Assembly (NCBI GenBank): GCA_951217055.1
Contig: OX578276.1
Coordinates: forward strand, 152,327,012 to 152,391,011
Source: Gerris lacustris
Lineage: Eukaryota; Arthropoda; Insecta; Hemiptera; Gerridae
DNA: 64,000 bases
Reading direction: 5' to 3'
Positions 44,901 to 56,900 of the stretch are shown here, one piece after another. Made by a program: the position numbers and the translations under genes. Below the pieces are notes generated by a model. The model was not told where the DNA came from. It did not search any database and saw only the letters and a list, made by a program, of their open reading frames with translations. Within the stretch, counting starts at the first letter, position 1. The number at the start of each line of letters is the position of its first letter.

Positions 44901-47900
44901 TTTATTTGCTATAATCTACTGCAGTATTAGATACATTGGCTGACGGGATGAACCACGTTATACATTTATCAATGAAACCATTAGTGTCTCACCTCTCTAA
45001 CAAACGTACCCAGATTAGATGTTACATCCCATTATCAACTAGGTTCATAAAACACCTACAAGTTTTCCATTCATCATTGCAATTGATTGTTGCCCTAATT
45101 GAATTTCAAAACTCATTATTAACAAAACAATCTAGATTAAGGGAAATAAAGAAACGTGCAAAAACAAATATATCGAGGTGAAATATGAAATACTGAGTTA
45201 TTGAATGTACAGTTGAAGAGTGCACAAAGACAATAATTAATATGAGTCAACAATATGAAACAATAACCTCTTGCTTTTAATAAATCTCTCCAAAAAATTC
45301 AATTAATTAATTAATTAATTAATTAAAAATTGAACCCACACAACAAATGTTGACATCGATATCCTACAAATACCCATACTCAGTATAATGGGGCTGTAGA
45401 ACATACAAACACATGGTGTTTTGATTTTAAAGACAAGTTTGTGAAACCTGAAACTTGGTACAATGGTCAGCCCACACATGTTAAGACATGTTGTACAACT
45501 TAGTTGAACCCAAAAACATAACCTTTATTTGGCATTTTTAGTTTTGTTTTTAATAACAAATCTGGTTATAAAAAGTGAAGGTTACAAAACTATTTATAAC
45601 CTTTATCAAATTTAAATAAAATTATAATTATTATTAACACTGGGAGACAGACAGAGAAAAATAGACTCCAGCGCTGGGACTTGAACCTTTATCGAAGTAA
45701 TCTAGTAAAAGTTTGATGCATTGAAAATGTATTGAATAGAGATTCAATCACTAGCTTGTTAAAGCCCAAATCAGGATTCAATCTGAATTTATACATTATG
45801 GTAACGTAGTAAATATTTCTCTTTTATTAATAACAATAAAGTTATACATTTTTAACTTTTCAAATTTTACTTCTTACAAACAAGTTGGATATATTGTTAG
45901 CTATTTAGGATATCGACCTAGTAACCTATTTACAAAGACACGGTAGACTAGTTGTGACAAGTTGAAATGTCATTGACCTCACGCTAGTGAGATTGTATTT
46001 AAAACTAGTGCCGTGACCCTCTAACCAGCTCAACTAGGCGTCAAATCATTACAATTGATTCTTTACTTTGATCAATTCTTAGTTACCGAGTTAATTTTAC
46101 TTGAAGAGCACGTTTTAACTTTAAACTATTACATTAGATTTGTTTCATTTGAAATTTGACTAATTCTTTTTTTTTTCACACTCAAAACAATTGTCAGTTG
46201 TTGCTCTTGAGGGAGAAAAAAATATCCACTTTTTTATACAATTATTTTGTGTGACAAAATAGTCGAGGAGATAGCGTGCAAAAAAGTGTCTGACTAACAT
46301 CAAGCTAGAATTTTGTGTATAAGTAAATGTTTTGGTGCCTTTTAAGAATATATGGTCGGCTAAGTTCGTCTGCGGGACATAGCTTGGCAATAGGCATTTG
46401 AAAAAAAACAAACCGGTGGAGAGCAATGTCCTGCCCTTTTCGGTGGACAATGTGATTTTCATGATCCCGAGTACGAACTTAGTTAGTAGACCAATAATCA
46501 AGTTGATGGTATTTTGACCCTTGACAGGGGAACACTTTGATTTCGAGTAATATTTGACTAACTAACCTATTAAGTGACAAGCTAACATCAACTTGATTAT
46601 TGGTCTACTAACTAAGTTAGTACTCAGGATCATGAAATTCACACTGTCAACCAAAAAGGGTGGGACATGGCCGCTCTACACCGTTTTTTTTTTTCCAAAT
46701 GTTTATTGCGAAGCTATGTCCCGTAGAAAAACTTATCCTACCATATACTCTTAAAAGGCACCAAAACATTTACTTATACACAAAATTTTAGATGGATGTT
46801 AGTCAGAAACTTTTTTATACACTATCTTCTGGACTAAAAGAATAAAGAGCTACAGTCAGAAGTCCTTATAACAAACTTCTGTACAACGAAAAGCTCTTTG
46901 GGACGAATATTTCTTATGCCCCCACGAATTCTCTATATAAAAGTGTTTGTATAAAACTCTCTACAACGAACAAAATTCATATAAACCAAGGATAAAGATC
47001 CAACCGAAAAACTTTCTGTGAATTAGTGAATTAATATTGGCGGTGTTTTTGATGCCTTTATTTTCTTAAAACCATTTTTAGGAGTTTCTTTCACTAGTGC
47101 TCTAATCATTTTACGTTTTCTACATCTATCAGCATAAATGGAATCAGAATCATCTTTAAAAGAGAAAAATATCTCTTGGTCTCAGTTTAGAAATAGTTTC
47201 GGACGTTTAATAAAGCTCTTGACTTTTTGAAGTAAATATCAAGCTTTATATATCACTCCTTCCTTCAGAAAAAAATTTCCGAAAAGTGAAATTTTCTTGA
47301 TTTTGATACCCAGCTTCAAGTGAAGTTTTCTCATGGAAAAAAAAGTACTAGACAAAATATAGACATAGCCTAATTTAAACACTGGGATATTACCTTTAAT
47401 GTGGTTTTTGTTTCAGTCTTCTAGGACAAATAGCTTAGGAGATATGAGCATGGACATAAATGCCCACAAACACAAAAATTAGCGTGCAAAGGAAATAAAA
47501 AATGGCATCCACACCTAAACGGTTTAAGATATTTTTTTTAAACATTGTTTTAAACACCTTAAATTTGAGAGAAACAACAGGAGAAATATAATTTTTTTCT
47601 AAAATGGTCGAGCAACCACCTCTGGACCGTTTCATATGGATTGACCCCAAGGTTTTGTACTATGCGTCCTTTTAGCCCTTCGTATCTAATTTATACAAAT
47701 ATAGGAAAGGTTAGATGTAGGGTTTGTTGTTTTAACAAGAAGATTAGTCCTTATGTTTGCCAAAAAAAGGAATAGTGCAGAAATTTAATTGTTGTCACAA
47801 TAGTTACTTATGCGCCTAGGGAGTAACGTAAGCCATTATTCCCTGAGCGAAAAAGTTGGATCTTGAGGCAAAGCCGAAGGAACTATGCTCCCTAAATCCC

Positions 47901-50900
47901 GAGGTGAAGCCGAGGGAATAACGCTAATTAGCTAAGATAATTATCGGGAGGGGAATAGTGGCACTTTACTCACGTGGTAATATTTTATCTCCAGTAGGGA
48001 GAAAATACATATTTTCGTCCATTGGCACAGTTTTTATTTATTACTTTAATAAATAACAAAAATTATTAGCACTTTTAATAGCAAATATAAGAGATTCAAT
48101 GTTAAAAATAAGTAAGAATTGGAATTAAACTTAAATAGAAGGTTATTTAGATGCAGGTTATAAACAATGGTAAACAAGGTTGAAAGAACAGTGTCGCCAA
48201 CCTGATTTCATCAACTTCATTACATTAGCCATTTATTTTCTACTATTTATAAAATATTTAAGTTGCAATCCTTACTTTTTTGCCCTACTTTACTTTTTCT
48301 GCAGGCTTTACTTTGTTCGGGCAAGAAAAGACTTTCTTTAGTCCCTCTAAACTAATCCAAAATCTTAACTTTTTCTTCTTACTGGAGATAAAATTGTTTT
48401 TGTATTTTTAAATGTTTTTGCAAATAAGGTGTTAACTTATTGAAATGATTTTTGGCAGGTTCGAGGTTCAGTGCCGCTGTTTTGGGAGCAGACTGGTGTT
48501 CAGGTTGGTCAACACAAGGTGAGGATGTCACGGGGACCCGAGGCAGCGTCTGCAGCCCTCAACAGACACTTTACACAACTCAAGCAGCGTTACGGACATC
48601 AGACTGTGGTTAACTTACTCGGAGCTAGCCACGTCGGATCCAAGGAGAGTGAGGGACTTCTATCCACTTTGTTTCAACAGACACAGGTCAAATAAACAAA
48701 TAATAATCATAATAATAGCTTTATTGACACTTCAGAGATGCAAAAGTCTCCCTCAATGAGAGGTAAAGGAGTCTATTATCTTGTGTATAATTTGACTATT
48801 CTATTCCAGCTATGTCTGTTAAGCAGATCTAAACCATACACGACCTAATCTCTCTACAAGCTCATCTCTCCATCTTAAAGCCGGTCTTCCCCTACTCCTA
48901 CTAAATCCATATGGTGACCATTCCGTTAGCATCTTAGTCCATCTATTTTTGTCCATCCTGTACACATGTCCAACCCATTTCCATTTCAGTTCATGACTCT
49001 TAACCATTAAGCTTGTTCCACTTTCTTTTATTATAAGTCTATTTTTAATCCTCTCTCTTTTGCTTATTCGGTGTGTTGCTCTCAACATTTGGCACTGAGT
49101 TGATACTAATTTTTTATCTAGTTGCTGGGTCATAGACCAGGTCTGACATCCATACAGTATAGTTGGGAAAACACAACTTTGTAGAACTTTATGCTTAAGG
49201 TTTCTTGATACATTGATTTTCAAAATCTTTTTTAGAGACCAAAACTTGTTCCAACCTAACTCTATTCTTCTGTTTATTTCACTGCTCATAGGATCTTTCA
49301 ACGACATCAACTGACCAAGATAGACATAATTGCTCACACACTCTACTTCACCATCCTCTACAGTTAGTTTATCAAGACCTTGATTTGTCATGATTTTTGA
49401 TTTCGACCAATTTATTGTAAGACCAAACTTACTACAAATTCTCAATAAATCTTTTACCATTTAAATAAACAAATACAAGTCCCTAATAATATGATCATTC
49501 CGTTTTTAGGGTTTTGCAGATACTTCTTGAAACCCTTATGCCGAGGGTGATGTGTCCGTCTGTCCATCGCTCTTTGGTTCATAGCGCCTAAACAGTTTAA
49601 GCTTAAGAGCTGAAATTAAAAAAAAAAAAATCAGTCCGAGACAACTCAGACAAACTTTCTCATAAACGAGTTTATAATTACTTAACCCAGTATTTTCCAT
49701 TTATTAGTTTTAAAATGTACATTTAAATATTATTGAACATTTCATCAAAATTTATCATAAAAATAACTTCTCCTGGGCGGGGAATCGAACCCGGGCTCTC
49801 TCCGTCCGCGTTTTAAGCTAATTTCTTAGGAACTAGATTTTTCCCGGGAAAACGGCTTATATCGTTGGATTCGTATTCAAATGGACTACATTTTAGAATT
49901 TTTTAATCAAAATCGTCGGAACCGCTTACGAGAAATATTTTTTTCATGTTTTTTTCAGAGTTTTTGGGGGGTAGCGCCCCCAAATTTAGAGCTAAAATTC
50001 ATTTCTCGACTTCGCCTCGGGGTATGATTTTTCTGAACATGTATGCCAAATTTCGTCAAAATCAGCCCAGTAGTTTAGGCTCCAGGCGTCTGCACAGACG
50101 ACAGACAGACAGACATTTTTTAAAAACCACTTTTTTGGACTCAGGGGACCTCAAAACGTGTAAATCCATCAAAATCGAATTTTCGCGCCATCACAATACT
50201 TTCTCTTTATATGAGAAAGTAAAAAACTGGTGCAACTTTTTGACTCAACCATAGGAAAAATATACAGAAGTTAAAAATTAAATATGCACATGCGCCATTT
50301 GCAAAAATGTATATATATTTTTTTTTTAAATTTTCGAGTGGGGTATCAAATGCAAGCTGCTGAAGAGTAGGTTACAAATATATACAGGGTGATTGGCGAT
50401 ATATGTACAAAAATAAATAGGGAGATTCTAAACATCATTGGCTACAAAAAACATCATATAAACCATGGATCTATTCTCCACCGTTTTCTCACAAGGTCAA
50501 ATTTTATGATTTTTTTAAGCTCGCATACCTTTGCTCATAAAAACACTTATTGCTCCAAAAATATAAAAGCTAAAACAAAATTTTTGGTTTTGTTGGAAAG
50601 CTGACAAAATTTCTTACAAGAAAAGTGTAATATTAATTTTCATACTATCAAATTACAAGACAAAAAATGTTTTTTTTTTTTTTTTTTAAATTAAAAAAAA
50701 TTTGTGTAAAACATGAATGTTACAGGTTCCAACATCACCATAGTTTTTCTTTTTAAAAAATCTGTATTTGTTGTTTTAATCTATATTTGTAATTTAAAAA
50801 AAATATATTTGTTCATAAGTCTTGTAACAGCATTTTTAGGGTCCGTAGGCAAAACCAAGGACCCTTATATTTTCCTGCGTGTGTCTGTCTGTCTGTCAGT

Positions 50901-53900
50901 CACCTGCTCTCACAGCTACACCTTTCGTCGGATCCCCACATATTTTAAAAATATAGCGACTTAAAAAAAACATTTTTCAAAACAATTAGGGTAAAAAACT
51001 TAAGGGTTAAAATTGTTTTATTTTTTTTTTCGACACCGTGAGGGGTATCATATGAAAGGGTACATCGAGCTGATTACAAAAATATATAATTCTTTGGTTA
51101 TAACTTTGATAGGGCGAGCGTAGCCAAGTTTGAAGTGGGTGTGAAACGTGTCTCCCCCCCCCCTCTATCTCGCTTATGTGAAGTGCAAAAAATCTGAAAA
51201 AAAATCCTGAACATTCTTTGACCAAAAGTAAAGATACCACTTTTTGGAAATTTCGGAAAAAATATTATTTTAATTTTTATTGACAAAATACGTTTTTTTA
51301 TAACTATGGTCTTTTCGATGTATTTATATGGTTGTAGTCCGGTTCAGTGGCAAAAAAATACTTTATCAGAAGTTTGTTTATGTGTTTTGAGAATATCAGA
51401 CCCATAGGATAGTTCAAAGTAAGCATTTTAGCATTTTAAAAAACACCATCAATAGGGTACTACTTAAACTATACAGGGTTGCCTAGCACACACTTGACCG
51501 GTTTATTTACATTAGTAATGATGGTCCATCATTACTAAGCATTAGCAATTTAGCTCGTGGCAATTTAGCCTTATTTATTACATAACTTGGCAAATAAATC
51601 TTGAGCAGTTGCTGAGCCAATAAAAAATGTTTGCAAATGTCCTGTTACAATCGTTTCAGTTGATTCTGACCAATACCTAACAGTTATTAGCAACTCTTTA
51701 CAGGATGCAGCATTGGTAGTTTCAAATGGAAAATAACAATTATCCATTTCACTTAACAGCAAGGTTGTAAAGTACACTTTCCCATTTTCCATAAAACTCT
51801 TTGTACACTTCACATGAAGTAAAGAAAAAACATAAAAAATCAATAATTAATGCCACCTACAGTAAAAAAACAAATTTAAATTAAATTAAAGAAGAGTGGT
51901 GCTGTTAGGTAGTAGCTGCTCATGAAAGCTATGAAAACTGTACTGACCAATTTCATGAAATTTCCTCAAAATACAGACTATTACTGACTAGTTTGCAGCC
52001 ATGAAATTGGAAAGGTAAATAAGTATGTGTGTATATATTAATAAAAGTGTAGTATAAAGGCATGAATAAAAGGGGAAAATAAATAAATGATTATAACAAA
52101 ATAAATTAAAGAAAAGGAAATCAGTGTTTAGTCATGGTATTTTGAAAGATGTAAATTTATTTAGCTGTTTGTAAAATGTAGAATCTGTTAAAGGCTTTAA
52201 ATCAAATTATAATTATCAATAACTACGGGAGACATACAGTGAAAAATAGACCCCTGCACCGGGACTCAAACCACGGGTCCTCCTATTAATCCGTTACAGG
52301 TGCTCTTACCAACTGAGTTATACGGGAGAATGATTTTTCTCTGTCGTTACCGATACAAATTCCCCGAATCCAAGCTTTCAATCATTTCTACAAATCTAAT
52401 TAACTAATTAGAACTAGAATTAGAATTAACGCTTATAATTTTAAAGTTCTCAATTAGTACCTGTACCTAGTACAATCTATTAGAAATTCAAATTTTTTGG
52501 TATTCATACTACGGAAAGATTAAATTTTACTTTAAATCAAATTATAATTATCAATAACTACGGGAGACATACAGAGAAAAATAGACCCCCGCACTGGGAC
52601 TCGAACCATGGGTCCTCCTATTAATCCGTTGCAGGTGCTCTTACCAACTGAGCTATACGGGAGAATGATTTATGGAATGATGTATGTCTCCCATAGTTAT
52701 TGATAATTATAATTTGATTTAAAGTAAAATTTAATCTTTCCGTAGTATGAATACTACCAAAAACTTAAAAAATTTGAATTTCTAAAGGCTTTATTATTAT
52801 AATAATTTATTTTTAAGCTGACTTGTGAAAGTGGATTAAAATGATTAATGTTGTATGTTGACTATTGTTACAGACTAAAATGGGACACTCAGATGTGCCT
52901 CACATAGCGTTCGACTACCACCAGGAGTGTCGAGGAGGCAACACTAGCAACTTGGCCAAACTCAAAGCCGCTCTCATGCCTTTCCTATCTTCCTACTCGG
53001 TCTTCTTCACTAAGGGTAAAGCTATTCTGTCTGAGCAGGTCGGAACTATCAGGACAAACTGCCTCGACTGTCTTGACAGGACTAACTGTGTTCAGACCTT
53101 CATCGGTCTCACCGTCCTACTCAAACAATTAGAATTCTTAGACTTGGTTGAAAAACAACAATCCATTTCAAGGTAAATACTCATTTTCCTTTTCATTTCT
53201 TTTTTTTGTTGTTGAAATTTTCAAGTCTTGGCTATGCTACATAAAATTGAAAAAGCGTTACTAAAAATCTAAGCCAAAAACGTTACCGTGTGTTAATAAC
53301 AAGGAGTTAGAAAGATATAGGAGGAGTGCAATCCAGTCTCCAGCTGGAGGGCCTTTCCCTACCACACTTGGTAGGGCCGAAGGAAGTCGAAAAGAGTTCC
53401 ACTGCTACCAGGAAGTTAGAAAGTTGAAGGAGGTAGTTTGTAGTCGCATAGTACAGTCTAGTCTTAGAGGGTTTTAGAGAGAGCCATCTTAGGGGCTACA
53501 TCACCTTGCGTGGTAATTAGCTCTACGCCCCGACTTCTTCTCTCTCCCAGTGGCGCCCCCCCCCCTTAAACTACAACTTCTGTTCTACTGCTCTGATTTG
53601 CACCAGACAATCGCCATAACCCTTAGAATTTTATTCTTAATAAACTTACATACATAACATTTATTTTAGTTAAACTATAATTTTTGTTCATTTATTATAA
53701 AAATATGGGTGAAGAAGCTAAAATATTACTTCTTAATAAACTGGAGAAGAAGAAAAGTACTTTCTTTCTTCGTGCACTACATATGTTCGTTTAAATTCCT
53801 AATTTACAAATGCAAGAATCTGCACACTCAAATTTTTTGACATTTTCATGTCTTTACTTTGGCACATAAACTCAAAAAGCGTTACCAAAAAACTACAACA

Positions 53901-56900
53901 AAAAGCATTACATGAAAATGTCTCACTGTCTTGCAGACTTGTATGCAAGCAATTATTTATAATAGTTGAGCATAGAAAGCATACAAACATCTATCAATTA
54001 GTGTGGCATATAGCTTCCTTACGTCCTATCACTGTACACAATGAGTACTCACTCGGCAGATGCAAGAACTGTCGCACCAGATTCTAGATGCTCATTAGTT
54101 TATTGTTTGTTTATACTTTTATAACAGATATAGGTAACAAATATATTTGTTATATTTGATAGCTGGTTTCAAATTTTATATCAGATTTTCCTGTTTACTA
54201 CAGTATAAATATTCTGTTTTCTGTATGCTTATAATAATATAATATTGTAATATATTTAATGCTCCTTTTCTCTATCCGAATCAGACATGTTGGACAGGCA
54301 TGTTACACTTTGAGTACAAGAAAACAAGTTTTGACATATGTTTACTCTCTCCCTGCAGACTGTACACATCCACGATAGTTCTTTGACATTATGAACTTTA
54401 TTGAGCTGAGCGAAGCAAAGCTCTCATACTCCTGAACGGCTGAACCGATCTGCATAAAATTCGGCACAGTCATAGTGACCAACCACAGGAATGTATAAAT
54501 CTGAAATGGTCCAAATTGGTACACGGGGTACGGGATAGAAAAGTTAAAATAGTATATGCCCTTCATGATGCATGTCGTTGGAAAGCTCTTTAAGAGTACA
54601 GTTATTGTTGTTTGTTCACTTTTGTCATATTTTCATTTAAGAGGGGGGTAAAATAGAAAAACAAGAAAAAAAGCTTTTTAATTAAAAATTAGAAATACAG
54701 TAGAACCTCGCTTACATGACCCCCGAAAACCTCAGTTACAAGTGCAATTTTCAAATCCCCTTGAGATTGCCATAACACATAATTTAACCTCTATAAAACG
54801 ACTATTATTATCCAAACAACCTCAATAACACGGATTTTTTCTAATGGGTAACAAACGTTACCCATTCACAACGTAACTCAGAACCACTATAACAAGACGT
54901 TTTGAGAAGTCAACCTCTATAACTTGAAAACCCCGCCCCACCCCGCTCCCAACATTAACCTCTATAACATGACTGATAGCCAAAATAACCTTGATATCTT
55001 GATAACACGACCCTCAACAAAAAGAGCACCTCGATAACAAGACTGTTTCCCTAATCCCCTTGAGACACTTCTTATCGAGGTACTTATATTACTATTTTTG
55101 ATCCGATTTCAGCTGTTTATAAATAAACAATGTTTATTGTTTAAGATTAAAATGCACGCTCAGCTCAATATTGCAAGCAGACAACTGCATTGCACACCTA
55201 GTATGGCCTGTACCTAATTAAGAGAGAAACTTTTTTACCCACAATAGGATCCTACAAATATATCAAATTTATGTTAGATAAATGTATATAAAAGATCTTG
55301 GTCTAATCTAAAATTAAAAATGTTCAGGCTTGAAATGGGGATGAAATAACACAAAAACTTAGTTTTTTTCTTTCATAATCACCCCCTGAAGACACTTTTT
55401 AAAGAAAACATTATTTACGATGGTTTCTTGTTGTAACAGGTTTGAAGAGGTGTTCAAGCAGATGTGGGTGGACAATGGGAACGAGGTGAGTAGGATGTAT
55501 GCAGGAACGGGAGCTATTCAGGGAGGCTCCAAGCTGATGGACGGAGCTAGATCAGCTGCTAGAACCATACAGAACAACCTGTTGGATAGTGGTAAACAGG
55601 AAGCTATAGAGGTCGTACTCATGGGGGGAACTCTCTCCTGTATGGTATCCGATAGAGCAAGGGCACTTCTAGACCCTAATCACATCCAGCTTAACAAGTT
55701 AGTAATATTTTTCTTCATTCCATCTATTTTACTTTTCCTCACTACCTATAGTAGGAAAAGTATTGTTTTCACCTAAATTTTTTTTTTTTTTGAGATTTCA
55801 ACGGAATTATCCTTTTTGGGTGTTTTTAAGACCTCCTGAGTGGTTTTCAGCGTGATGTATGTATGTGTGTATGTATGTATGTGTGTTATCATCGTAGCGC
55901 CCAAGGTATTTAAACCTAGAGAGTTGAAACTGGGCAGAAAAATCAATCCTTACCTGTAGTGGTGCCGCCCGGAAAATCAACTTTTTCCGCCATCTTGAAC
56001 CCAGTTTGCTCAGTCAGCAAAAAATTTAAAAAATCGTAATAAATCGAAAATTTGGCACAAATGTACCGCTCTGTATGACAAACATGCCCACCAAATTTCA
56101 TTTTGATACTGGCCGCCATTTCGAAGTTATCAATTTTTTAATTTTTAAACTTTGACAGTTAATAATACTGAAAGTATAAATAGGTTTTTGACATAATATA
56201 GCATATTGTTGGAACCGGAAAAAATTAAGGAACAAATATAAAAAAAAACTATGAAATTCCATTAATTAGTTTAAAAGTTATAAGCGAATATAATTATTTA
56301 TTAGTGCGATAATTTTGATGACGTCAAAGTTTGTTTACATCTGTCAAAATACTGCCAAACTTTAAATAATTAAATAAAATATAGGTATTAAAAATAAGGG
56401 TTTTTTTTGAAGAATGATAATTAATCAGTTTGTTCAGAATGGTCACCCATCCAAGTACTGACCACGTCCAATGCTGCTTCCTCCTGCTGCGAAGCAGCAG
56501 GAGAGGCCACTTTAGTGGCCTCTGAAGTGAGGAAAAGTTCCAAGGTACCCTGTACCCGATGATTTTTTATTCTATTATCATAGTGTAAGAGTCAATTTAA
56601 GGATTTGTTCAGAATCACGTCCCCAGAAAGACCAACCCAAAACTACTGACTGCATTTGTAAACCTTTAGTTGGTTAACGGTTTAACGGAGCAGTTCATCT
56701 TCCACTAATTCCAGAATACGTTGAGTGTGGTTAGCCAACCGTATTACCTTCTTGGTTAAAAATAATTTTTAGTAAAGAATTATACACATAAGAATTTTGG
56801 TTTACGTAACCACAAATAAAGGATAGGACCCCTCCCCAATGATATTTTTATGTCCGTGCTGTTAATAGTGTATTTGGATCTGTAAAATCACATTCTGATA

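Larger units (their letters stand above)
44087..48458 (+). other. Synj: Synj intron 2 (4372 bp)
   Basis: It contains a (TTAA)n run (45303-45326), a family T scrap with inverted box B (45600-45690), a complete family G fold-back (46264-46833), GC palindromes (47865-47920) and family K copy 2 (47982-48391). Other ORFs (44420-44656, 44936-45181, 47435-47650) lack recognisable similarity. Confidence 0.8.
48687..52873 (+). other. Synj: Synj intron 3 (4187 bp)
   Basis: It holds a LINE fragment (48819-49460), an inverted family A copy (49617-50226), a half palindrome of family P (50383-50680), a GGTCCGTAGGC repeat with GTCT units (50820-50960), and two tRNA-core elements (52196-52345 and 52482-52783). 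The stretch 51000-52190 shows nothing definite; its ORFs (51007-51286, 51571-51843) are not recognisable. Confidence 0.8.

Noticed and set aside
52580..52665. A genuine tRNA gene on the - strand
   Set aside because: Box A, box B, D-stem and acceptor-like stem are good, but the anticodon stem cannot form a standard 5-bp stem with a 7-base loop, the T-stem has mismatches, and it is locked inside a repeat family with other decayed copies.
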